This document shows positions 36,640-48,225 of a DNA stretch of 64,000 bases, in pieces (position 1 is the stretch's first letter; the number at the start of each line of letters is the position of its first letter). The DNA is from Clarireedia homoeocarpa. Its lineage: Eukaryota; Ascomycota; Leotiomycetes; Helotiales; Rutstroemiaceae. The DNA lies in contig LNKV01000033.1 in the NCBI GenBank assembly GCA_001465935.1, positions 124,001-188,000 on the forward strand, given 5' to 3'. The notes beneath the pieces are model-generated. The model saw only the letters and a program-made list of their open reading frames with translations. It did not search any database and was not told the DNA's origin. The position numbers were made by a program, and so were the translations under genes.

Positions 36640-37655
36640 CAGAGCGCGTGAGCATAGCCAGTCTTTGGGGCCAAGAAAGAACCTTTGAACTTGACTTTCG
36701 ATTCTACTTTCTACCTTCTACCTTCTGCCTTTTACTTTCTGCCTTCTACTTTCTGCCTTCTGCCTTTTGCCTTTGGAGCTGCGTGTTGTTCTTCAGACCT
36801 TTCTTCCTCATCCACCTATACCTACACACACCATTCAACTCGCCCGATTCCCATTTCGTCCTTTCCATCTCTCTCCCTTTGCAGACGAATCCATACGCAG
36901 ACCCAAAGGAGATCCATCTCGTCAGGCCTTCGTCAATCAAATCCTTTACCACCACCACCTCCACCTCCTCCACCTCCATCACCACCATCACCACCACCAA
37001 CCAAAACATCGACTCCCGGTTAACGAGCGGCATTCCATCCATTCTCATCCTGTATCCCTCACACCATCCGGAAAACTAAAAAAAAAAAAAAATCCAAAAA
37101 AAAAAAGCAAAAACACACAAAAAGTATTATCCTACACATCCTATTCGGACCTCGAGCGAAGCCGTACACAATAAAAAAACCCAAAAACCAAAACCAAAAC
37201 CAAAAAACAAATCATTGACATACGCCTACCTGTCGACTCATCAACCAATACCTTGTTCACTCCCATACTGTACGCCCTGACCAAGTCTTCCCCGTTCATC
37301 CCACCGCCTTTCAACCAACCCCTCAACCACCCTCAAAGAGAGCCACTAACTGGAAATTCATCATCAGCCGCACTCTCACTTTCCTCTCCCTCACTGCTCC
37401 GTTACAGAAAAACCACCCCAAATTTTAATAGCCCCGAAGAAAGTGCTCGATATTCTTTTTCGACGGGGAACTCCTCTGTCACGTTACTGAGCGCCATTCA
37501 CCTGCTCGCTGTCGATTGATCGATTACTCTTGTAGCACGACCCTGTACTCAATTGCCCAACACGGACTTCACGAGGTCATCATCCACTCTCCTTGCTACT
37601 CTTCTCGTCTACAGCCCACCACATTCGCGATAGCAAAATCATTTTGGACCTCAAG
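36640..37655 (+). promoter_or_regulatory. pyrimidine-rich leader upstream of GSK-3
   Basis: About 1 kb of C/T-rich sequence, including a CTTCTGCC/CTTCTACC minisatellite at 36703-36775 and A runs at 37077-37107, directly before the GSK-3 start. It contains upstream ATGs and frames, so either leader introns or upstream-ORF control is possible. The transcription start cannot be fixed from sequence. Confidence 0.5.
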
Positions 37656-39022
37656 ATGTCGCAAAATCGGCCTGCTGCCTTCTCAAGCTTGAGGATGGGA
37701 GGTAAGATCATTTTCTTCAAACATCTGCCCACACCCTTCCCCCCCCCCCCCCCCCCCCCCCCCGCCGTTCGCTCCTCCACATACCTGTCCTTGAGTTTGA
37801 TTCTAACCCTTGGCTCAACAGAAGTTATCCGCGAAAAGGTTCAAGATGGCGTCACTGGCGAATATAAAGATATGCAATATACACAGTGTAAAATCGTGGG
37901 GAATGGTTCATTCGGTGTCGTCTTTCAGACCAAGCTCCATCCTTCGGGTGAGGACGCTGCTATCAAACGCGTCCTGCAAGACAAGAGATTCAAGGTGCGA
38001 CACATCCTTCTGTTCTTCTGGTGGTGGCGTGCAGTGGTGAGGCTGATGGGTTTTAGAATCGTGAATTGCAAATCATGCGAATCGTTCGTCATCCCAACAT
38101 CGTCGAGTTAAAGGCTTTCTATTACCTGAATGGCGAGAGAGTAAGTATTCACCTTGGCATCAGGAAGATGTAGCACAGCACTGATATTGTTTGATAGAAA
38201 GATGAAGTCTATCTTAATCTTGTACAGGAATATGTCCCCGAGACGGTCTACCGCGCCTCGAGATATTTCAACAAAATGAAGACAACTATGCCGATCATCG
38301 AGGTCAAGCTATACATCTATCAACTTTTCCGTGCCCTTGCCTACATCCACTCGCAGGGAATCTGCCATCGTGATATCAAGCCACAGAACCTTCTCCTCGA
38401 TCCCAACAGTGGCATTTTGAAGCTGTGCGATTTTGGTAGTGCAAAGATACTTGTAGAGAATGAGCCAAATGTCTCATACATTTGCTCCCGATACTACAGA
38501 GCGCCCGAGCTGATCTTTGGCGCTACCAACTACACCACTAAGATTGGTAAGCTATTTCAAACTTTAATCGTCAAGGAATATTGCTAACAGTTCTGCTTTG
38601 AGATGTTTGGTCGACTGGTTGCGTCATGGCAGAGTTGATGCTTGGACAGCCGTTGTTCCCTGGTGAATCTGGTATCGACCAACTGGTCGAAATTATCAAA
38701 GTTCTTGGTACACCAACACGAGACCAAATTCGTACGATGAACCCGAATTACATGGAACATAAATTTCCGCAGATCAAGCCCCACCCGTTCAACAAAGTTT
38801 TCCGCAAAGCAGATGCGAGTGCAATTGAACTCATCTCACGTCTGCTCGAGTATACACCTACCGAAAGGCTTTCGGCAATTGAGGCTATGGTTCACCCATT
38901 CTTTGACGAGCTTCGTGATCCAGCCACCCAGTTCCCTGATTCACGTCATCCTGGAAATGGACCCAAGGCATTGCCAACTTTGTTTGATTTCTCTCTTCAC
39001 GGTATGCTATCTCTCTCTCTCT

Positions 39023-39080
<58 letters not shown>

Positions 39081-39261
39081 CTTGATTAACCTTACATTAC
39101 TGACGAGTCATTTAGAGCTTTCTATAGCCCCTGAACTTAACCAACGGCTGGTCCCACAACACGTTCGAGCTGGCTTAACAGCTCGCGATTCCAAACTTAA
39201 CATCGACAGCCCCGAATTCGAGCCATTACCGAAGGATAAGATGATGGCGAGGCTGGATTGA
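37656..39261 (+). CDS. GSK3: GSK-3 family serine/threonine protein kinase
   Basis: Six exons (37656-37701, 37822-37994, 38057-38140, 38198-38546, 38603-39001, 39116-39261) give 398 aa, the usual fungal GSK-3 size. Visible kinase elements are the glycine loop GNGSFGVVF (42-50), catalytic Lys64 in [20 protein letters not shown], HRD (158-160) in CHRDIKPQNLLLD, DFG (179-181), the activating tyrosine Tyr195 in SYICSRYYRAPE, and the CMGC insert region GESGIDQLVEIIKVLGTPT. These identify glycogen synthase kinase 3, a cytosolic/nuclear kinase for growth, stress and conidiation. Intron 1 carries 25 consecutive C (37739-37763) and intron 5 a CT tract followed by 55 T (39026-39080). The start gives MSQNRPAAFSSLRMG, a standard fungal GSK-3 N-terminus. 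Confidence 0.96.
37739..37763. repeat. poly-C tract (25 nt) in GSK-3 intron 1
   Basis: Uninterrupted C run between donor and acceptor of the first coding intron. Confidence 0.9.
39011..39080. repeat. (CT)n then T55 tract in GSK-3 intron 5
   Basis: A short CT repeat continues into about 55 T before the acceptor at 39115, making an extreme polypyrimidine tract. Confidence 0.9.
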
Positions 39262-40442
39262 GAAGCTGTCACGCGAATGATTGACGAATGAATGCTTTCC
39301 TGTCGCTCAACCGTGGACTTTATGAAGTCTAGGTTTTTAGAGCGTCTTGCATCTCGCCGGCTATGAACCCCCAGCATATTACAGATCCTGCATATCTCGT
39401 CTGCAGCAATAGCGGACCAAAAATCAAGTTTGTGGAAGTCCGGAAGTGCATGGCAGGAATACGAATTAGTCTATGATGATGGTATGCGTTATTGGTTTGT
39501 TAGGAATACCCATGAGGTGGAATTTTTCGTTGAGCACGAGTCTTCAATTAAGCTCTAAGAAATCCTTTGGTCTTCGAAGATGGGCAATTTGTGAGACGAC
39601 TTGAATCGATTATGAGTTCATCAGGCGCATGGATATCAACGGATCTTCACCATCAGCACCTCGTTATTAGACAAATTTGCATGAGGAGAAAAATGGCCCC
39701 TTGCTTATTCTATTCTCGTTCTCCAACCTTGTTGTGCCTCTGCAGTAGCGACTGGGGTGGCTGGACCCTCTTCTTTTGTGTTTTCTTCGTTCCCCAAAGA
39801 TTCAGGCGTATTTAAGTTTGATGGCACACTTGTTGTCCAAATGATTGCATGGAATGGGCTAATATTTCGCGTTGGGATGGCGAATGCCTGGGCGGGCACG
39901 GTCAAAAGATTCCTTTTCATTTACCTAAGTCAAATGTGCCAATAAGGGCCATCAAAAGGTTGGGCTGCTTTTTCCAGAGATCATCAAAGATTTTTCATTT
40001 TCCATACGAGACTCCTGTACCCAAAAGAGATTTCACCTCTCTTTTAAAAATAATTATCTTGAAAATTGTATGCATAGTGATGCTGTCGATATTGTATACT
40101 TCTTATTGGTTCCTTGTGCGTGTCGGGGGGCTATGCTTCTATGGGGTGAATGTTCCGCAAGGCCAATCATTCAAGGTTATCTATCTATATGATGTTCACA
40201 GTGACAACTACAAAAGGCATAGCAATATGATTCGGCATGCCGGTAAGCCGCCATGGGGAAGCTCTCTGCCTCTTCGGAATAAGAGTCTTACATTGTTGAC
40301 ACGGAGCTTCGCCTGGCCCCTGGAGCACGGTTCGTCAGGCAACAAGGCAAGTTCATTAAGCTTAAGCCAAAATATCTCTCCTTCAATCCTCGAGACTTCC
40401 TTCGCCAATATTCTCATCAACATAGAATAAAAGCCCCGAATT
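39262..40442. other. intergenic between GSK-3 and CBP80
   Basis: 3' flank of GSK-3 and promoter of CBP80. A 193-codon frame at 39849-40430 has no recognised domain or splice context and is not called. Confidence 0.5.
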
Positions 40443-43150
40443 ATGGCGGATTATGATCGAGGACCACCTCGAGGCCGAGGAAATTACAACAATAGGAAGA
40501 GAAGATACCGAGGTAATTTGCGCGTTCTATGTTCCATTTTTCTGAGATTCATATTCAATGATAGAGGACGAGGCTGACATTTCAATTGCTTGAAAACAGA
40601 CGAAGATGATTATGATCGACGACCTCAACGACGACGTTACGAAGAGCCTCTCGCTGCCAAAATCCGCAAGCAGTTGCTGTCAATTGCCGAGTCACCATTG
40701 AAGCGCGTCGAAGAAGAGGTTGCCCAGATTGCGAAAACTGTCTGCGACAATTACGAAGATGTTGCGCTGCGAAATAGCTTCTACGATCTCTCGCTGCAAT
40801 TGGTCGCCGAGCAGCCTTTCAAGGTTCCTTTCGTCGCGGCCGTTGTCATGGTGCTGAATACGCTGAAATCGGAAATGGTGCAGGAATTGCTGGAGAAAGC
40901 TGCGACGGCCATCAACAAAGCTATTTTGTTGGGCGATTGGAGACAGGTGAAGCTTTATATGAAGTTTCTGGGCTCCTTGCAGGGACTTCTTGAGGGTGAT
41001 GGTGTTTTCTTGGTGTTGCAGGACTTTTTGACTAAAGCTCTTGATTTGCAGACGGAGAATAATGAAGAGGTGAGAGGAAATTTTTGCATTGCGGTTTTAC
41101 GCCTGCAAAGCTAATGCTGAGACAGACCATCGGACCGGAACTTGTCAAGATTATCTTGCTTACGATCCCATACATTATGGCATCCTCGGCGACGGATGCT
41201 CATGAAAAGGCTGCAAGCATGATCGAGAATACCGATATCATCGCGTCGGAGCCGCACGCGTTGCAGGCATTGGTGGATCCATACCCGGGCAACGGAAAGG
41301 AAGATGCTACTGCGCCTACCGGTGTTTTGAGCTTACTGCAGAAACAGCTGCAGGCTGAGTCTGCGAATGGTTGGGAGTTGTTCTGTTTACCAAGACCTTG
41401 GAAAATGATTGAGCCTGAGCAACAAGAAGCTCTGGCCACCGCTGCGAGACACACTCTACCATCTATTACGCTTCCCGAAGTTGTCATTGCCGGTCCACGA
41501 CCTCTTTTCCCTGAGCTCTACTTCTCGGTCTACGCAAATCAGGATGTCGAGACTGTGCCGCCAATTACGGATATTTCATCATGCTTGTTGAGGGATGCCT
41601 TGGTTGATACTATCAACATCTTGGACTACAACAGAAATGCAACTGCGAAGTTCTTGATCGATATCGATTGTTACTTTGCGCCTGATACATTTGTCAAGAG
41701 AGCTACCCCATTCGATAGACTTCGAGATGTCGAGGGTGACAGGTCGACTTGGAAACCTGAGGATGTGGCTGTTGATGCTGTGTTTTCTCAGTTATTCCAA
41801 CTTCCGGTGCCAGAGCATAAGCTTGTCTATTATCATGCCGTCCTAACGGAGTCGTGCAAGATCGCACCGGCCGCTATTGCGCCCAGTTTGGGTCGTGCCA
41901 TTCGTTACTTGTACCGTCATGTGGACTCGATGGATCTTGAATTGAGCTACAGATTCATGGACTGGTTCTCGCATCATTTGAGTAACTTTGGCTTTACTTG
42001 GAAGTGGACCGAGTGGATTGAGGACGTAGAGCTGTCGAATTTGGACCCGAAGAAAGCATTTATTATTGGTGCTTTGGATAAGGAGATTCGGTTGAGTTTT
42101 GCGCAGAGAATCAAAGGAACTTTGCCGGGACCATATCAGTCTTTGATCACGGAGGAGAAAGAGAAGGATACTCCGGATTTTAAGTTCAATGATCCTAGTA
42201 AGTCTAAACGCTATCATACAAACTACGTTCTAACTAACATTTCATCAGACACTCCGTTCGCTACTGAGGGACAAGAAATCTTAAACCTCCTACGTAAAAA
42301 GGCTCCAGAGGAAGAGATTCAACCCGCCATTGACAAAATCCACACCCTTGCCATCGAAATGTCACTCCCTGACCCTCTCGTTTACTCCACTGACGCCTAC
42401 GTAACTTCTATCTGCTACATCGGATCCAAATCCCTCTCGCACGTCCTCTCTTGCATCGAACGCTGCAAAGACCGTCTCCTTGCCATCGGCCCCGTCTCCC
42501 CCGTCGCCCGCCGCCAAATCATCACCTCTGTAATGCATTACTGGAAAGACCAGCCCGGCATCGGCGTCAACATTATCGATAAACTCCTCAACTACACAAT
42601 CCTCAGCCCGCAATCTGTCGTGCAATGGGCGCTAGGGAGTGAAGGGGAGAAATTAGCTCAAGCGTTCGTCTACGAGATGGTGAATGCGACGGTGGGGAAG
42701 GTCACGACGAGAGTGAGGCAGGTTTATCTTGGGAAAAGGGTGAGGGGGTTGACTGAGGAACAGAGGGGATTGATTGAGGAGGCGGTGGCAAGGGAAAGAG
42801 TTTCGATGAGGGAGTTGTTTGGGGAAATGGAGGATTTGTTGGGGGCGTGGGCGAACGGAAGTAAGGATCAGGTTTTGGAGGGGGGTGCGGGGGATTCGGC
42901 GGAGGAAGCAATGGTTAGGCAGTGGGGGGAGAGATGGTTGAGGGTTTTTAGGAGGAAGTTTGCGGTGGAAGAGGCCTGGTTTGTGGAGGCGGAGAAGTGG
43001 GTCGATAATGGGGAAGGGTTGGGGGAGGATACGGGTGCAGGGGTTGCGGTTGCGGTTGCGGTTGGACAGGGAGAGGAGATGAAGGTTGATGAGGTGGAGA
43101 GTGCTGCTGCTGCTGATGTGGCGGCTGCGGATGGAGGAGATGTCTTCTAG
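40443..43150 (+). CDS. CBC1: nuclear cap-binding protein subunit 1 (CBP80)
   Basis: Four exons (40443-40512, 40600-41069, 41126-42197, 42249-43150) give 837 aa in frame. It is the large subunit of the nuclear cap-binding complex, which with CBP20 binds the 5' cap of RNA polymerase II transcripts and supports splicing, export and decay. It starts with an Arg/Gly/Asp-rich segment (MADYDRGPPRGRG...DEDDYDRRPQRRRYEEP), then the first MIF4G-like helical domain (RVEEEVAQIAKTVCDNYED..., LGDWRQVKLYMKFLGSLQG). Two further helical domains follow (VYYHAVLTESCKIAPAAIAP, FMDWFSHHLSNFGFTWKWTEW are CBP80 signatures; VLSCIERCKDRLLAIGPVSP is typical of the last). The C-terminal ~60 residues are Gly/Val/Ala/Glu low complexity. 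Confidence 0.94.
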
Positions 43151-44192
43151 CGCTTTGCATTATATTGTATTAAGGAAATTTGAGAGACAGTGTATGGGCT
43201 CTATGATGATGAAATGAGATAGGATGGGATTAGATAAGTATGCATGTGTGCGACTTGGTAAAAAGAAAGAAGGAAGGAACGCAAAGGACAGTAACTATAA
43301 CGGAGCAAGAAAATAAAAACAAATACCAGAGAGAGGTACAGGCTTTTACGGGAGGGAGGGAGACTTTATTGTTGTATCAAAATCACAAATTAAAATCACA
43401 TTCACATTCACAATCACAATCACAATCAAAATCAAAATCAAAATCAAAATCAAAATCAAAATCAAAATCAAAATCAAATCATATCACATAAGCAAGGGGG
43501 AAGGAAAATAAATCGGTGTAAAAGGAAACAAGAAAGGGAAGGGAATATAAGTTAACTTGATTTAACTTTGATAAGTGAGTTAGTTCGATGTATTGCAACT
43601 TGACTTATATCAATCATCTAATAGATACATACACATACATACAGTTCAAGGACGTATTGTATTGTATTGTATTGTATTGATTGGTATGGTTGGTGTAATC
43701 TGCAATATTTATTCGCTTTCCTTTCTTCTTCTTCTTCTTCTTCTTCTTCTTGTTTCGATCTGCTTGCTTCAAGACGTCTGCCTGCGCCTACGAGCACTAC
43801 CATCCCATGTCTCACTGAGTGAGACTTTTTCTCTGTGGATATCCATTCGTTCTTCAGTCCTTTCTTCTTAGCATTCAACTTTTGGGGAAAATTTTCCCAA
43901 ACCCCTTACAGTCTGTGAATTTGTTGGGTTGTTTTTGGTCTTTGCTCCTCCATCCATTCCTCTTGATTGTGATTGATCAAGAATCAAACATTTGCTCTGG
44001 TATATTTCATTTTCATATCGCAGTGCGTGATACCCTTATCCTATCTTTGGGGTTCTGATTGTACCTCCCCACAACCATGTCTACCCACCCATCCATCCTA
44101 TTCATATAATTAAACACCTACACCACAACCACTATCACCATCCTAAACCAAACCCAAAATCACAAGCGTCGATCCCCATCCCCCTCACCCCC
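43151..44192. other. intergenic with simple repeats between convergent genes
   Basis: It contains (AATCAA/CACAATCA)n at 43389-43485, (GTATT)n at 43653-43680 and (CTT)n at 43726-43751. No gene is seen. Confidence 0.7.
43389..43485. repeat. CACAATCA to AAAATC hexanucleotide repeat
   Basis: Tandem six-base units grading from TCACAA to TCAAAA across nearly 100 bases. Confidence 0.9.
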
Positions 44193-45468
44193 TCACCGTC
44201 TAACATACCCCGGCGGCGCCATGCCACCGGGACCCTGCGGCACAAACCCTACTGGAGGCGCCCCAGGCGGCGGTCCAAAACCCGGTGGCATCGGCACACC
44301 TTGTGGCATATATCCCCCAACACCTGGCATCCCCGGCTGCTGAATGGGCATCTGATAACCACCAGGACCCTGTGGCATTGGCGGCGGCGGCGGCGCAAAA
44401 CCTGGAGGGTAGTTGAAATCCTGCGGTCCACCATAACCTGCGTGCGACGGCGGAGGGCGCTGTGGCAGCCCCGACGGAGGAGGTGGGAGGGGTGCGCTGG
44501 CTCGCGGCGGTGGCACGGCGTTGTAGGCTGGTCGTTGTGGGGCGGGGAAACCAGGTGGTGCGGGGGGGATCGCGATGGGTGATTCGGAGAGCATGGCTGC
44601 AGGGGCTTGAGGCACACCGCCGAGCAGTCCCAATGGTAATTGCGCTTGTTCGGGAATAAAATTGTGTTTCTTCGCTTGGCTGGCGAGTTGACGTTCGGCA
44701 GCGTCGCCGTGTCGCTCTCCTTTGCCGTCTTTTTTATAGGCGTACTGTACGCTGACTTCTTTGTTCATAAGGTACTGGCCGTTCATATTGGCGATGGCGT
44801 CGTCGGAGGCTTCGAAGTTGGAGTAGGACACAAAACCGTAGCCTTTGGAGAGCGAGGATTCATCGCGGGCGATCTTGGGGGCGGAGATGAGGGAGCCGAA
44901 GCGCGAGAAGGTGTCGTAGAGGGTCTTTTCGTCGACGAGGGGATCAAGGTTGCCGATAAAGAGCTCGGCACCTACTTCGACCGTTTTTTGCTTGTCGGCA
45001 GAGGCCTGGGGTAGGTGTTAGCTTTTGGATTGCTTTTCTGGGGAGAACCTGCGGGAAGCTGGAGGAGCTTGAGACAGAGATTTAGACATACCTTGTTGAC
45101 ACGAATTGGTTTGCCATATAACCGCACTTGGTTCATGATGCGCGCCGCATATTCAGCGTCCTCTTCACTAATAAATTCAACGAATCCATAACCCTGATGC
45201 GATTGAGTGACTCTGTCTTTGGGTAGATGTACATTGACGATTCGGCCAGCTTGCAGCATCAACTCCCATATCAGACTGTCCGTAACGCGCTCATCGATGT
45301 TGCCAATGTAGACGGTGGCCTCCTTGTCTTGTTCCCTTTTATATGACATGGTTAGCTTTGCTTTCCTTGATGTAAATATGGAATTGGAATCACTAGTTAT
45401 TCTTGTGTAGATAGAGAATTGGAGAGAAAAGAAGAGGAGAAACCTTACCAGTGCCTTGCACCTGACAT
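44193..45468 (-). CDS. SF3B4: splicing factor 3b subunit 4 (SF3b49/Hsh49)
   Basis: Three exons (45468-45449, 45335-45092, 45005-44193) give 358 aa. It is the two-RRM subunit of the U2 snRNP SF3b complex that contacts pre-mRNA near the branch site. The first coding exon is only 20 nt and, spliced across a 113-nt intron, gives MSGARHWEQDKEATVYIGN, the conserved fungal N-terminus. An ATG inside that intron (45349) would give an unlikely MSYKR start. RRM1 spans about residues 13-90 (VYIGN; GYGFVEF), RRM2 about 103-185 (LFIGNLD; KGYGFVSY). The remaining half is Pro/Gly/Met-rich (PPGFGPPPG..., QGPGG), as in all SF3b4 proteins. Confidence 0.95.
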
Positions 45469-46626
45469 TTTATTACAGCTCGGCAAATAATGCGTTTATG
45501 CAGTGACGAATTTGTAGTGTAGTGAAGTTAGTTTCGCGATCTGGAGTGAAGCTTCGAGATGCATGTTCGCGACAAGGCACGGAAAAATAATTTGGATTAG
45601 TCAGCAGCTTTGTGGAGTTTGGTAGCTTTTTGAACTTTCAACTTTTTTTTGGCCCTAGAATGATGATGTGAGAGAAGACAAGCTCGAGTTCATCATAACA
45701 CAACAAATTGTAAGTCTTCTGTGTTGGGGAATCACAATCGCCTGTTACTGATGAGGCTATAGTTTTGTTTGGCAAGCTCGATTCAATATGCAACTCTCAG
45801 AAGAATCCAAGGTTTGTTACTCTGGGCTGGTCCGGGAGAGTTGGAGAGAGGGCTTTATTGACAAAGGTATAGGAGCGCATTGGGAAGATCATTGATTATT
45901 CTCGTGTCGCTATTCATTAGTTAGTACTACTCCAGAGTCCGCAGGAATGGTCATGTACTGATCTTCTATAGTGGCTATCTTCCATTGATCCTCTACCTTG
46001 GTATGATCATCGACTGCATATAGGACAGAAAGACATGCTAATATTCGCAGGATACACCCGCAGTGAACCTCGTCCTTCGGTCATCAGGTTAGTCAATACA
46101 AAGTTGCTCCTGGCAGATAAGATTCTAATCCACCACTCTAGACTCTTCTCGCCGCTCGGATAAAGCTCCATTCTACGAACGATGTACGACATGATTACTG
46201 GGGATGGAGATGCAGGATGCAGTTAGGACGGATTGCTTAGAGCGATGACTGAGGAGAGATACATATACGAAGACTGTAGCATATGAGGCGTTAATGAAAT
46301 GGGATGACGAACTCTTGAAGTGTTTGGCGGGGTGTAGGAGGGGATCAGATAGAGCCAAACAACTGTACAATAGCGCAATGAGCGCAATCGCCACTTGCAA
46401 ATCCGTTGACTCACAAGCTTCTGCATGAATGCTATAACGGATGCAGATATGTTTTTCTTCATCATCTTCCCTAAGTTCTTTCAGAATTGTTGCTGCAGCT
46501 CAATTTCATAGCGTTGCCAAGCCCCATAAATTTGTTCAAAGCTTCAACTTCGTCATCGGCATGAACCTCCCTTTTCCTCGCAACCTCAACTCCTTCGCTC
46601 ATCATGAAAATAAAAATTCCTCACTT
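45469..46626. other. intergenic, divergent promoters
   Basis: Shared upstream region of SF3b4 (minus) and the carrier gene (plus). A possible short start exon at 45788 (MQLSEESK then GTTTGT) has no recognisable continuation. No gene is called. Confidence 0.5.
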
Positions 46627-47644
46627 ATGACCGACAACCATGCGCGCGCCTCCCCCGCGCTGGTCGAGACAGTTGCTGGCCTCTCGGCTGGCACTATTTC
46701 TACTTTAGTTGTGCACCCTCTCGATGTAATTAAAACGCGTTTACAAAGTACGCTTCTGCCCCTCCTCCCCCCATTTGCCCCCGCAGCTAACTCACTCTCC
46801 AGTCGAACGCAGCACATCTCATGCCCCAACAACCGCTTTCACAATCCTTCGAAACCTAACGAGCAATCCCCAACCAGTCCGAAGTCTTTATCGTGGCATC
46901 ACACCCAATCTCCTCGGCAATGCCTCCAGCTGGGCGCTCTTTTTTTACTTCAAATCTTTCTTCGAGTCTTCGCTGATCTCTCTGCGCAATCGCCCTCTCC
47001 GAGAAGCCAATCAGCGCCATGTCCTCACTCCACTAGACTATTTCCTCGCATCCGGCAGTGCCGGCATCATGATTACTATCACTACAAACCCTATCTGGGT
47101 CCTGAAAACGCGAATGCTTAGTTCAGACCGCGGTGCTCAGGGTGCGTATACAAGCATGTGGCATGGAGTGAAAGATCTCTGGATGCATGAGGGCGTGAGG
47201 GGTTTTTATAGAGGGATTGCGGTTAGTTTGTTAGGGAATAGCCATGGCGCGGTGCAGTTTGCTGTTTATGAGCCTTTGAAGAATATTTGGCGGAAGTATC
47301 TAGCTAGAGATCGCAAAGATACTGGGAATGGACAAGATGTGAAGTTGGGGAATGCGGCGACGCTGCTGATTAGTGGGTCGGCGAAGGTGATTGCAGGCAC
47401 GGCGACGTATCCATATCAGGTGGTGAGGAGTAGAGTGCAGACGTATGATGCGGAGAGGAGGTTTGGGAAAGGAATTAGAGGGGTAGTGGGAAACCTTTGG
47501 AGACAGGAGGGCTGGAGGGGGTTTTATAGAGGGTTGGGCGCGAATGTGGTGAGGGTATTGCCCGCTACTTGGGTTACGTTTTTGGTTTATGAGAATGTGA
47601 GATTTTACTTGCCTAGGTGGCGGAGTGGTGATGATAGTGTGTAG
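46627..47644 (+). CDS. FLX1: mitochondrial carrier, Flx1/folate-FAD transporter type
   Basis: Two exons (46627-46747, 46803-47644; 55-nt intron) give 320 aa with the three ~100-residue repeats and six membrane helices of mitochondrial carriers. Signature motifs are HPLDVIKTRLQ in repeat 1 (completed as KTRLQIERS by splicing), NPIWVLKTRM in repeat 2, and YPYQVVRSRVQ in repeat 3. Each is followed by a Gly/Phe-Tyr-Arg-Gly box (SLYRGITPNLLG, GFYRGIAVSLLG, GFYRGLGANVVR). The PIW and PYQ variants mark the FAD/folate/pyrimidine carrier branch; Flx1 moves FAD across the inner membrane. The start at MTDNHARASP is chosen because it lies just before the first helix; an upstream in-frame ATG at 46561 would add 22 residues. 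Confidence 0.87.
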
Positions 47645-48225
47645 AGGTGTGCGGTTGGAGATTTGTGTTGTTCCGGAGAGATAATAGATAGTATTCCCGA
47701 AGGACTTACTGTTTGGGAGAGATCGTCAAAGACTGCTCTGGATTTATATCTCTCAGGCAAGAAAACTCAAAAGCACTAGTGTGTTCATCTCATTTTGGCT
47801 GCTAAGATACTTGGGTCCATGCGATACACTGTTGGAAATATCGATGTAGGCAGATCTACAATCATTACTGATAGAATTCCTGTTCTATGTCCTTCAAGTT
47901 TTCTGCATTGATTTGCTGATCTCTCCTCTCAACCAGGGACTTCTTTTATGAGGGCTCCCTCCAGCTTTACCTTAATCACACAAACAATGTTTCAATAATG
48001 TATCTTTCAATTTCTTTCATGCTAGTTATCAGTGTGGTCCACGTGTATCATACGAGGAGGGCGATGCCATGACGTAAGCAAATGCCATTGACTGCAGTTG
48101 ATACATCCCCGCATGTAAGATTATTTATTATGTGTTTGCCTGATCAAAGTTTTATCTAGAGTTTTCGATCCATCTTCCACACAAAAAAGAGCACAAGATC
48201 ATTATTACCTGTCTTAGTATTCCAA
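47645..48225. other. intergenic, start of accessory region
   Basis: Promoter of the methyltransferase gene. Nothing else is recognised. Confidence 0.5.

Larger units (their letters stand above)
24810..37655. other. 12.8-kb gene-poor, microsatellite-rich region upstream of GSK-3
   Basis: I find no credible coding gene. The first ~2 kb is ordinary AT/GC-mixed sequence. From about 27.4 kb onward there are dozens of simple repeats (the main ones are listed separately), many with five-base units. The last ~1 kb (36.64-37.65 kb) is C/T-rich and is most likely the GSK-3 leader. Frames of 60-164 codons occur but are mostly translations of repeats. Confidence 0.7.

Noticed and set aside
36648..37174. 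143- and 135-codon frames in the GSK-3 leader
   Set aside because: Their composition (runs of Ser, Thr, His, Pro) is just the C/T-rich leader translated; at most they are upstream ORFs.
24810..37655. CRISPR-like or transposon structure in the repeat-rich gap
   Set aside because: Repeats are simple tandem units without spacers. No transposase, reverse transcriptase, terminal inverted repeats or LTRs were recognised.
39849..40430. 193-codon frame between GSK-3 and CBP80
   Set aside because: No recognisable domain, no gene-like leader, and it ends at the CBP80 promoter; likely chance.
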